A stretch of DNA of 11,774 nucleotides from JABHQR01 sp043812455 (GTDB lineage: Archaea > Nanobdellota > Nanobdellia > Woesearchaeales > GW2011-AR9). This document shows, piece by piece, positions 1-5,980 of this stretch. Every line of letters starts with the position of its first letter. Within the stretch, counting starts at the first letter, position 1. The stretch lies in the NCBI GenBank assembly GCA_043812455.1, contig JBDRMB010000033.1, positions 1 through 11,774 of the forward strand. The letters run 5' to 3'. The position numbers and the translations under genes are program-made. The notes beneath the pieces were generated by a model. The model searched no databases and was not told the DNA's origin. It saw only the letters and a program-made list of their open reading frames with translations.

Positions 1-20
1 AACACTGAGTTTGTTTAATC

Positions 21-56
21 GATGAGAGTGCGTCAGCTACGCCACGCACTCACATC
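21..56 (+). terminator. GC-rich hairpin followed by T-run
   Basis: Arms 21-33 and 44-56 pair over 12 of 13 positions, with one A/A mismatch (25/52) and a 10-nt loop. On the plus strand the hairpin is followed by AACTTTTT, so it could end a plus-strand transcript entering from left of the window. It is much more GC-rich than its surroundings. It could instead be part of a structured RNA cut off by the window edge. Confidence 0.4.
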
Positions 57-86
57 AACTTTTTCTAAGAACAAAAACTTTTCGCG

Positions 87-118
87 AAAAAAAACTAAGA
101 AACCGGGCTAAAGCCCGG
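87..118 (-). terminator. GC hairpin plus T-run, minus strand
   Basis: CCGGGC (103-108) and GCCCGG (113-118) form a 6-bp all-GC stem with a TAAA loop. Read on the minus strand it is followed by TTTC and, a few bases later, eight T's (87-94). This has intrinsic-terminator form. It lies about 150 nt beyond the ftsZ stop, so it would be a backup terminator or the end of a separate short RNA. Confidence 0.4.
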
Positions 119-137
119 GGTATTCTTTATTTGTAAT

Positions 138-217
138 AAAAAAAAATAAATCTTGCCTTTATGGTTCTTAACCAAAGGGGGGTGGGGTGGTGTAAGAAGT
201 AAGTTCAAAGGCAAGAT
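138..217 (-). terminator. Long inverted repeat with C-rich loop and T9 tail
   Basis: ATCTTGCCTTT (150-160) and AAAGGCAAGAT (207-217) are perfect 11-bp inverted arms. Between them lie a small hairpin (TGGTT-CTT-AACCA, 162-174) and a G-rich tract at 177-190 on the plus strand, which is C-rich in the minus-strand transcript. On the minus strand the stem is followed by TTA and then a run of T's (138-146), as expected of a terminator for a transcript coming from ftsZ. The elaborate loop is more than a plain terminator needs. Confidence 0.5.
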
Positions 218-227
218 CTTAAATGTG

Positions 228-254
228 AAAAAGAGAGGTGATGCTCAACCTCTC
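228..254 (-). terminator. ftsZ-proximal terminator
   Basis: GAGAGGT (233-239) and ACCTCTC (248-254) form a 7-bp stem with an 8-nt loop, followed on the minus strand by TTTTTC (227-232). It begins about 16 nt after the ftsZ stop codon. A competing pairing of the distal CACCTCTTTT at 258-267 with the arm near 229-240 is also possible. Confidence 0.6.
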
Positions 255-269
255 AAACACCTCTTTTCC

Positions 270-1337
270 TTAAACTAATTCTATACCTAATTCTCTGGTG
301 AAAGTTGCAGCTTTCTGCTGTACTTTTTTCTGATCAATCTTGCCTAAGATCCATGGAGAGTTAACACCGGTAATGATTGTCATTACAGTAACTTTACCTT
401 TCATGTTATCATCTACACGAGCTCCCCAAATAACGTTAGCATCTTCGTCAAGAGATTCAGTGATTAATTCACCAATTGTTGCAATTTCTTGTAATGTTAG
501 GTCAGGTCCGCCACTTACATGGATCAATGCTCCTGTTGCCCCATCGTAATTGATATCTAGTAATGGGTTTGCTAAAGCACCACGTACTGCTTCTTCAATC
601 CTGTTATTTGTGTCAGAACTACCTACACCAATAGCTGCTACTCCACCATTTGACATAATTGCTCTTACGTCAGCATAATCTAAGTTAACCAATGAAGGTA
701 CAGCAATCGTTTCTACAATACCTTTGATCATAGTTGCGATTAATTCGTTAGCTACTGCAAAAGCTTGTTGAATTGGTAAGTTACCAGCAATTTGTACTAA
801 TCTATTGTTATCGATTACAATAACAGTATCAGAAACTTGTCTTAGTTGTTGTAAACCAAATTCTGCTTTATCACATCGAGCTTTTTCAATGCTGAAAGGC
901 ATAGTTACAGTTCCAATAACAATTGCACCAGTATCTTTTGCTACTTGAGCTACTACAGGTGCAGCACCAGTTCCAGTACCTCCTCCCATACCAGCACAGA
1001 CAAATACCATGTCAGAAGCTTTCAAAGATTCTTTTACTTGTGCTAATGATTCCTGAGCAGCTTCAGCTCCCCTGTTAGGAAAACCACCGCAACCTAAACC
1101 TCGAGTACAATCTTTACCAATTAAGTACTTTCGGTCAGCTCCAGTAATAGCTAAGTGTTGTTGATCAGTATTAGTTGCAAGAATTTCAGCACCTTTGATG
1201 CCTTTCTTATATAACCATCCTACCATATTGTTGCCGGCACCGCCAACCCCAATAACTTTAATGTTTGCCTGATTCAGGCTATCAAATCCCATGTCGTCAG
1301 ATTGTTGATCCAACGCGTTTTCTACGATAAAATCCAT
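270..1337 (-). CDS. ftsZ: Cell-division GTPase FtsZ, archaeal
   Basis: This is a tubulin-superfamily GTPase that assembles the division ring under the membrane. From the chosen start it has 355 residues. The nucleotide-binding GGAGNN is at 32-37, the tubulin signature GGGTGTG at 118-124, and the catalytic T7 loop NLDYAD at 218-223, so GTP binding and hydrolysis should be intact. I start it at ATG 1337, with GAGGTGGTG just upstream (1341-1350), rather than at the in-frame GTG 1385, whose extra 16 residues do not look like FtsZ. The protein ends soon after the C-terminal subdomain, with only a short tail and no obvious long linker or conserved terminal peptide. Archaea often have two paralogues; I cannot assign this one to FtsZ1 or FtsZ2. 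It appears to be transcribed alone, with its own promoter and terminators. Confidence 0.96.
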   Translation of the reverse strand: MDFIVENALDQQSDDMGFDSLNQANIKVIGVGGAGNNMVGWLYKKGIKGAEILATNTDQQHLAITGADRKYLIGKDCTRGLGCGGFPNRGAEAAQESLAQVKESLKASDMVFVCAGMGGGTGTGAAPVVAQVAKDTGAIVIGTVTMPFSIEKARCDKAEFGLQQLRQVSDTVIVIDNNRLVQIAGNLPIQQAFAVANELIATMIKGIVETIAVPSLVNLDYADVRAIMSNGGVAAIGVGSSDTNNRIEEAVRGALANPLLDINYDGATGALIHVSGGPDLTLQEIATIGELITESLDEDANVIWGARVDDNMKGKVTVMTIITGVNSPWILGKIDQKKVQQKAATFTRELGIELV

Positions 1338-1340
1338 TTT

Positions 1341-1350
1341 ACACCACCTC
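1341..1350 (-). promoter_or_regulatory. Ribosome binding site that sets the ftsZ start
   Basis: On the minus strand GAGGTGGTGT precedes ATG 1337 at normal spacing. This favours the internal ATG over the upstream in-frame GTG at 1385. Confidence 0.75.
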
Positions 1351-1420
1351 GATTGTTTTTGTTTTATTGTCCCGAAAACTGGCACCCTACCAGCTTTTTG
1401 AGCATCATGTGTAATGCAAA

Positions 1421-1455
1421 CTATATATTATAAGATAACAAATCTTATATATCTC
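1421..1455 (-). promoter_or_regulatory. ftsZ promoter region with 8-bp dyad
   Basis: On the minus strand two TATA-like stretches occur, near 1445-1453 (ATATATAAG) and near 1422-1431 (TATAATATATA). They predict transcript starts about 25 nt downstream, near 1424 or 1400, giving a leader of roughly 60-90 nt. TATAAGAT (1429-1436) and ATCTTATA (1442-1449) are perfect inverted arms with a 5-nt spacer, overlapping the TATA region. This may be an operator, or simply the palindromic nature of TATA-rich DNA. Confidence 0.5.
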
Positions 1456-1806
1456 CCTCACATTACCATCCTTATCACAATCGTGTCGAGAATTCGATCT
1501 ACCGCCTTCAAGGAATTCAGAATTTTAGACTACTAAATAACACAAACAAACAACTACCGACAAAACACACAAGCTTAAATTTACCGAATACAAACTTTTG
1601 ATCACATTATATTTCGAACAGAGTTCAAAATTTCTAAACAAACTTATTCAACAGAGAATACATTTAAATTTATAAGCTTTATTGCTCTGAAAAATATGCT
1701 TTCTAGAAGTTATTTCATTTAACGTTTCTCTTTTTTGTCGACGAGAAAGATGATTATTAAAAACAGAAATTATTATTTGTTTTACTGGTGGGGGGTTAAA
1801 AGAAAA

Positions 1807-2838
1807 TTAATCCTTTGACACCTCTTCAGCAACAATTCTTTCAGCAGTTTCAAATAATGTTTCACCACTGTTCTCAGCTTCTTTAATTATCTGTTGAAGG
1901 CGTCTTGGAATAATCTCTTTTAAGTTCTCAATAACATAATCAAAGTCTTTTCCTTGTACTTCACACATTGATAAAAATACCCCACCAATATTTATCACAT
2001 AATCAGGCACATAGGTTATTCCTTTTTTCTTCAGCTTTATTACAGATTGTAAACCATCAACCAACGGGTTATTAGCAGCCCCAATTATTAAATCACAGTT
2101 TAATGCCCGAATATTCTCGTTTGTCAATACCCCACCACAAGCATTAGGTGAAAATATGTCACATTTGACACCATAAATCTCATCTGGACTTACGGTTTTA
2201 ATACCAAATTCATCTTTAACAGCTTGTAAACTCTCAGCATCAACATCAGTTGCAATCACTTCAGCTCCTTCTTTTACTAACCTTCTTATCAGATCTCTTC
2301 CTACACTACCAGTTCCTTGAACAGCAACAATTTTGCCATTCAAACTACAATTTCCATGTTTCCATTTACACAGCTCTTTCATTGTAAGCAAAATACCAAA
2401 AGCAGTAGGAATAGCAGTATCCCCTAAACCATATTCTAATCCATCTATAAATTCTGACTTTTCTGCCATGAATTCAATATCTTTAAGGTTAATATTCATG
2501 TCAGTCCCTGTTTGGAACCTTCCATTAAGAGTTTGAACAAATTTACCAAACCTTCTTAGCATTTCTGGAGTTTTCTGTGTTGCAGGATTACCCACAATTA
2601 CACCTTTCCCACCGCTATAACCACCATTAAACTTCTTTCCAACAACAACACATTTTTTGGTCATAGCTTTAACTAACTTGGTTGCATCTTTTATTCCATC
2701 TTCAACATTAGAATAATTTAGCATTCTGGTTCCACCATTTCCCTTATCACCATAAGTTGTGTTTAAAGCAATAATGAAAGTACAGCCAGATTTTTTATCG
2801 TGCTGAATATGTAATTCATTACAATTATTTTTATCCAT
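1807..2838 (-). CDS. Glu/Leu/Phe/Val dehydrogenase family, leucine-dehydrogenase-like
   Basis: This is an amino acid dehydrogenase (343 residues) that reversibly deaminates an amino acid to its 2-oxo acid with NAD(H) and ammonia. The leucine/phenylalanine dehydrogenase pattern is clear: GGTRM (35-39), substrate-carboxylate lysine K62 in AMTKK, catalytic lysine K78 in SGGKGVIVG, aspartate D113 in QTGTD, Rossmann loop GTGSVG (175-180), D198 at the end of the second strand favouring NAD, and the family stretches SPNACGG, GAANNPL and PDYVINIGG. It is slightly shorter than typical leucine dehydrogenases, mainly at the N-terminus. It is the last gene of a four-gene operon, 15 nt behind the lyase gene, with no obvious ribosome binding site. 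The side chain it accepts cannot be read from sequence; the context suggests a special amino acid rather than general nitrogen metabolism. Confidence 0.9.
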   Translation of the reverse strand: MDKNNCNELHIQHDKKSGCTFIIALNTTYGDKGNGGTRMLNYSNVEDGIKDATKLVKAMTKKCVVVGKKFNGGYSGGKGVIVGNPATQKTPEMLRRFGKFVQTLNGRFQTGTDMNINLKDIEFMAEKSEFIDGLEYGLGDTAIPTAFGILLTMKELCKWKHGNCSLNGKIVAVQGTGSVGRDLIRRLVKEGAEVIATDVDAESLQAVKDEFGIKTVSPDEIYGVKCDIFSPNACGGVLTNENIRALNCDLIIGAANNPLVDGLQSVIKLKKKGITYVPDYVINIGGVFLSMCEVQGKDFDYVIENLKEIIPRRLQQIIKEAENSGETLFETAERIVAEEVSKD

Positions 2839-2853
2839 AAGTTCTTGTATTAT

Positions 2854-3627
2854 TTAAATCACCTTTTCTGAGGTTATAATTCCTCTTTTGCATAGTTCCT
2901 TCTTTAGAAATGCATACCAATCGTCACCGGATATATTATATCTTTCACAAAGCTGGTTAATTTCTTTCTGTTTCTTAGAGGTAGGATTTTCCAACATTTC
3001 AAGACAAAACTTAGGTTCAAGATTTAGCAATGGCAGAATGTAACCTTCCACTCCTTCAGATTTAAAACAAAGACGTTCCCAACCCTGAAAGATTGGAACG
3101 CCCAACCCAGATTGAACTAATTTCTTTGTGAAATCAGCAGAACCACTAGCTTCTTTTATTCCTACTATATTTCCTAACTGACAAATCTTAGCAATTGTTT
3201 TAAAACTAATTGAGTTCCCAGAAATTGCTTCTTCATTGTAGATGAACAAAGGAATATTTACTTCATCCTTAACTCTCTTGAAATGTTCATAGATCTCTTG
3301 CTGAGAAATATCTTTTTCAAACGGAGTTGTAATTACAATAGCATTTACACCAAGGGATTTTGCTATTTTTGCCTTTTCGATAACTTTTTCGGTTGTTTTA
3401 AATTCAACTCCAGCATAAACTGGGATGTTTGAATATTTAACTGTGAATTTAATCATATCTTCAAACTGTTTATCAGATAACGCCCATCCTTCTCCTGAAC
3501 TCAAGGTTGGCATTAACGCAGAAGAGTATGGACTAGTATACTCAACTAACTTTCTTACACTTTGTTCACACACATTTCCACTTTTATCAATTGGAGTAAC
3601 CAGTGGAGGAATTATTCCAGAAATCAT
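2854..3627 (-). CDS. DapA/NanA superfamily lyase (Schiff-base aldolase), non-canonical
   Basis: This is a class I aldolase-type lyase of the dihydrodipicolinate synthase / N-acetylneuraminate lyase superfamily (257 residues; the family is usually 290-300). The Schiff-base lysine K158 lies in GIKEASG and the partner tyrosine Y130 in IYN, so it should bind pyruvate or another 2-oxo acid. The GTTGE substrate loop is replaced by LSSGEG (42-47), the second active-site tyrosine of true DapA is not at its expected place (TPF at 101-103), and the arginine after the YN motif is absent. It is therefore probably not the lysine-pathway enzyme, and its substrate is unknown. Its ATG overlaps the stop of the upstream gene (ATGA, 3624-3627), with AAGGTG just before it. 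The next gene encodes an amino acid dehydrogenase, which would suit amination of a 2-oxo acid product. Confidence 0.85.
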   Translation of the reverse strand: MISGIIPPLVTPIDKSGNVCEQSVRKLVEYTSPYSSALMPTLSSGEGWALSDKQFEDMIKFTVKYSNIPVYAGVEFKTTEKVIEKAKIAKSLGVNAIVITTPFEKDISQQEIYEHFKRVKDEVNIPLFIYNEEAISGNSISFKTIAKICQLGNIVGIKEASGSADFTKKLVQSGLGVPIFQGWERLCFKSEGVEGYILPLLNLEPKFCLEMLENPTSKKQKEINQLCERYNISGDDWYAFLKKELCKRGIITSEKVI

Positions 3628-4097
3628 ATTCGCACCTTTAAAGATCTTTGATAGTGTTTCTCTAATTCTTCAGGAAATGACAGTTCCTCATCATCGCCTA
3701 CAAGCAATTTTACTGGTAAATCCCCCACAAGTAAAGTTGGATCCACAGTATAGAGAATACCTTCTTTAGACATGGCCATTCCTAATGTAAGCTTACCAAA
3801 CAATGGAAGACAGGCTAAATTAAACTCACTTAAAGAAACTTGTACATCATTATTACTGTAAGGAATCCTTTTTATCTTCATCATGGTGTGTAATCTGTCC
3901 ATGAATGGATAATATTCAGCTTGTTCTTCATCAGTGAAACAACTCCAAATGACATCGTCACATTTTCCAACTTGCTCCAAACTCATTGTAACAGATTGGT
4001 TCAATCTTTTAACAAAAAAATTCTTACAAGCAATTCTTATTTTCTCATTTGGACTGTGCATTCCTAAAAAGACAGAGGCATCAATAAATTCTATCAT
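3624..4097 (-). CDS. PIN-domain-like protein of unknown role
   Basis: This 157-residue protein starts like a PIN domain, with FIDASVF (D6), then E41 in MSLEQVG, and a late aspartate D119 in YTVDP. These match three of the usual acidic ligand positions of PIN nucleases. The aspartate normally found before the last helix is not evident (FGKLTLGMAM instead), so nuclease activity is uncertain. There are five cysteines. The stretch YYPFMDRLH and the N-terminus remind me of the family named DUF6190 from actinobacteria, but I recall this and could not check it. It overlaps the genes on both sides by 4 nt (ATGA), with GGAGGTGA upstream, so it is made together with the radical SAM enzyme and the lyase. 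No toxin-antitoxin partner is next to it, which argues against a VapC role. Confidence 0.65.
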   Translation of the reverse strand: MIEFIDASVFLGMHSPNEKIRIACKNFFVKRLNQSVTMSLEQVGKCDDVIWSCFTDEEQAEYYPFMDRLHTMMKIKRIPYSNNDVQVSLSEFNLACLPLFGKLTLGMAMSKEGILYTVDPTLLVGDLPVKLLVGDDEELSFPEELEKHYQRSLKVRI

Positions 4098-5110
4098 CGT
4101 TCTTCACCTCCAACTTCTCGTCTCCACTCATCTTTACATTCGTGGTAAAGATCCCTTAACTTTGATACTTCTTGATGACCGTTGAATGCTTGGATCTCTC
4201 CCCTTACTTCATCATCACAAGAACCACAGTTAGATGACATTCTATTTCTAGATAGATTTTCATCACTTAGGCCCACAAAGAGTTTACCTTGAGTATTTTC
4301 CATTCCTAAAAGTTCAGCTGTTTGAATAAGAACTTCTGCAACACTCCACAACTGGGGTGGCCGATACTCACCGTTCTCCCAAAGTTCTTCGATAATTTTC
4401 CCCTTGGTGACAAATACAGGCTCAAAAGCTATCCGTGCTTTTACCCCATATTTTTCAGCTTTCGCTAATACGTGCGTTGCTGTGTTTACTGCTTCTTCAA
4501 TTCCTTCAGCTTCGCTAAGGGTATGTGGTTTGATAAGAACATAAGATACAAAATCAACGCCAGCATCACTACACATTTCTAATGCTTCATCTAAATGAAA
4601 CTCAGGAGTTCCTTTTCTTAATACTTCATTTCTTAAATCAGGATTTACGGTTTCGTAACCTAAAGCATATTCTAATGTTTGGTCTTCTCTGAGACAACTT
4701 TTAGCTTCTGCAAGTTTTTCTGTTGTAATATATTGCCTTCGTGCTTCTGTAAGAACTCTCTTAACACCTTTAACTTCTGCAAGAGACTCCAGTAATGATT
4801 CTCTTAAATTAGGAGATATTTCCCTATCATTGTAAAAATTACCTAAAGTCAACATGTCAAAATGTATGAAGTCCATATTTCGGAGCGTTTCTAAAGATTG
4901 TCTATGTTGAGTTTCAATATTTCTTTCGTTAACCTCTGGATTAGAATAATGTGCAAAATCACACATAGTACAACCCTTACCTTTTTTATCATATTCACAA
5001 CCAACAGTACGGTATACAGTCATTAATCTTTGACCTAGTTCTCCATCTATGTTGATTGGACTAACAGTCATGTAAGCAGGGGAATTTAACCCAGTTTTTT
5101 GATTATTCAT
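4094..5110 (-). CDS. Radical SAM enzyme, RaSEA/TIGR01210-like
   Basis: A 338-residue radical SAM protein. The cluster cysteines are C38, C47 and C50 (GC-x8-C-T-M-C), a widened motif rather than the standard CxxxCxxC. As I recall, this is the style of the TIGR01210 family, which includes the archaeosine-forming enzyme RaSEA and relatives of Elp3. The middle stretch EYALGYETVNPDLRNEVLRKG-like (about 146-166) fits that superfamily. Near the C-terminus a second cysteine pair, NCGSCDD, could bind metal or a second cluster. It leads the operon, with GGTGA (5118-5122) 7 nt before ATG 5110. No tRNA-guanine transglycosylase or ArcS gene is nearby, and the downstream genes look metabolic, so I read it as a relative with another substrate rather than RaSEA itself. 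Confidence 0.8.
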   Translation of the reverse strand: MNNQKTGLNSPAYMTVSPINIDGELGQRLMTVYRTVGCEYDKKGKGCTMCDFAHYSNPEVNERNIETQHRQSLETLRNMDFIHFDMLTLGNFYNDREISPNLRESLLESLAEVKGVKRVLTEARRQYITTEKLAEAKSCLREDQTLEYALGYETVNPDLRNEVLRKGTPEFHLDEALEMCSDAGVDFVSYVLIKPHTLSEAEGIEEAVNTATHVLAKAEKYGVKARIAFEPVFVTKGKIIEELWENGEYRPPQLWSVAEVLIQTAELLGMENTQGKLFVGLSDENLSRNRMSSNCGSCDDEVRGEIQAFNGHQEVSKLRDLYHECKDEWRREVGGEER

Positions 5111-5161
5111 TTTTTTATCACCTTCAAGTGATAAATAATCAAAGAAGCATATTAATTTATG
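5111..5161 (-). promoter_or_regulatory. Promoter and RBS of the radical SAM operon
   Basis: On the minus strand ATAAATTAAT (5151-5160) is a plausible TATA box, giving a transcript start near 5130 and a leader of about 20 nt that carries AAGGTGA (5118-5124) before ATG 5110. The palindrome at 5162-5180 lies immediately upstream of this TATA box. Confidence 0.5.
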
Positions 5162-5180
5162 TCGTACTAAAATAGTACGA
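5162..5180. promoter_or_regulatory. Perfect 19-bp palindrome, likely operator of the TrmB-like regulator
   Basis: TCGTACTA-AAA-TAGTACGA: both 8-nt arms match perfectly around a 3-nt centre. It lies between the TATA box of the rightward regulator gene (5185-5192) and that of the leftward operon (5151-5160), so one bound dimer could control both directions. TrmB-family proteins bind such palindromes as dimers. That this regulator binds this site is inference. Confidence 0.7.
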
Positions 5181-5184
5181 AAAG

Positions 5185-5192
5185 TTTAAATA
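5185..5192 (+). promoter_or_regulatory. TATA box of trmB-like gene 1, leaderless transcript
   Basis: TTTAAATA, with AAAAG just upstream as a BRE-like element, is centred about 25 nt before ATG 5214. Transcription should therefore begin at or next to the start codon. No ribosome binding site is present. Confidence 0.6.
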
Positions 5193-5213
5193 GCACCAAA
5201 ATAAGCTCAAAAT

Positions 5214-5966
5214 ATGGACATAGAAATACTCAGAACAATAGGATTAACGGAAAATGAGATCAAGATCTACTTATACCTACTAAAAGCAGGCTCCAATACA
5301 GCCTATAAAATCAGCAAAGACACTAACATTTACAGAGTCCATGTTTATGATAAATTAGAACAATTGATGAACAAAGGTCTTGTTACCTCTATTTACAAAG
5401 GGGCAAAGAAGCATTTTCAAGCCACAAACCCAAACAAATTAAAGCAATATCTAGAAGATAAAAAAAGAACGTTAGAAGTCCAAGAAGAAAACATCAACAA
5501 TCTTATGCCTGAATTAGAAGCTTTAACCCTTCTGCCAAGAGAAGATACTTTTGTTGAAGTCTTTAAGGGCAAAGAAGGATTGAAATATTTCTTAAAAGAT
5601 ATCATCAAAACCAAAGAAGAAGTTTTGGTTACAGGTATTGATGACGCCAAATATCAAGAAGCAATTCCTATTTTCATGAAACAATACTTTAGAGAACTGA
5701 AACTTAACAAAATCAAAGAGAGAATTATTACTCTAAAAAAGAAAGGGATTTTCTTGTTCAAACAAGATTTAGCTCCTACAACTAATTATCGTTTTCTTGA
5801 AGAGAAACAGTTTAATCCAACTAACACTTTTGTTTATGGGAATAAGGTTGTTTTAGTAACTTGGGGCACGCCGGTAACTGCAATTATGATTAAGAATAAA
5901 GGCATTTCAGAAACTTACAGAAACCATTTTGAGCATTTGTGGAAGATTGCAGAGAAAAAGAATTGA
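5214..5966 (+). CDS. TrmB-like transcriptional regulator 1
   Basis: A 250-residue regulator with an N-terminal TrmB-type winged helix-turn-helix (about 1-75: LRTIGLTENEIKIYLYLL, then a recognition region IYRVHVYDKLEQLMNKGLV). A charged coiled-coil linker follows (about 76-105, KLKQYLEDKKRTLEVQEE), then a C-terminal effector domain beginning VEVFKGKEGLKYFLKDII, the phospholipase-D-like fold seen in many TrmB regulators. Such proteins dimerise and bind palindromic DNA, often responding to a sugar or other metabolite; the ligand here is unknown. It diverges from the radical SAM operon over a perfect palindrome, which makes that operon and itself the likely targets. The transcript appears leaderless. 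Its stop lies 14 nt from the end of the convergent barrel-like gene. Confidence 0.88.
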   Translation: MDIEILRTIGLTENEIKIYLYLLKAGSNTAYKISKDTNIYRVHVYDKLEQLMNKGLVTSIYKGAKKHFQATNPNKLKQYLEDKKRTLEVQEENINNLMPELEALTLLPREDTFVEVFKGKEGLKYFLKDIIKTKEEVLVTGIDDAKYQEAIPIFMKQYFRELKLNKIKERIITLKKKGIFLFKQDLAPTTNYRFLEEKQFNPTNTFVYGNKVVLVTWGTPVTAIMIKNKGISETYRNHFEHLWKIAEKKN

Positions 5967-5980
5967 AAGAAATTAAAAAA

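Larger units (their letters stand above)
1..269. other. Gene-free stretch with tandem hairpins downstream of ftsZ
   Basis: I see no convincing gene here. The stretch holds a GC-rich hairpin at 21-56, a perfect palindrome TTTTCGCGAAAA at 79-90, a GC hairpin at 103-118, a long inverted repeat at 150-217 enclosing a G-rich tract, and a hairpin at 233-254. I looked for tRNA, 5S, SRP and RNase P hallmarks and found none. Read on the minus strand, three of the hairpins are followed by T-runs, so the simplest reading is a set of transcription stop signals behind ftsZ. A small structured RNA gene cannot be excluded. Confidence 0.5.
1338..1806. other. 469-nt intergenic region upstream of ftsZ
   Basis: I see no gene in this AT-rich stretch between the ftsZ start and the 3' end of the dehydrogenase gene. 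It contains the ftsZ ribosome binding site, a small leader hairpin at 1375-1398, TATA-like sequences with a dyad at 1421-1455, and a G-tract at 1787-1795 right behind the dehydrogenase stop. A weak stem TTTCTC/GAGAAA lies around 1725-1748. A 14-codon frame at 1364-1408 (minus) has no ribosome binding site and is not called. Confidence 0.6.

Noticed and set aside
21..56. Possible tRNA or tRNA half at the left edge
   Set aside because: There is a strong hairpin but no T-loop GTTCRAAY, no CCA-proximal acceptor pairing and no anticodon arm on either strand.
1338..1385. Upstream extension of FtsZ from GTG 1385
   Set aside because: The extra 16 residues do not resemble FtsZ, and a good ribosome binding site points to ATG 1337.
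1364..1408. 14-codon frame in the ftsZ leader (minus strand)
   Set aside because: It has no ribosome binding site, and its start may lie upstream of the transcript start.
2854..3627. Naming the lyase dapA
   Set aside because: Key DapA residues other than the Schiff-base lysine and one tyrosine are not in place, and the context is not lysine synthesis.
3425..3769. Plus-strand open frame of 114 codons
   Set aside because: It lies across the junction of two well-supported minus-strand genes, has no promoter or ribosome binding site, and has no protein-like features.
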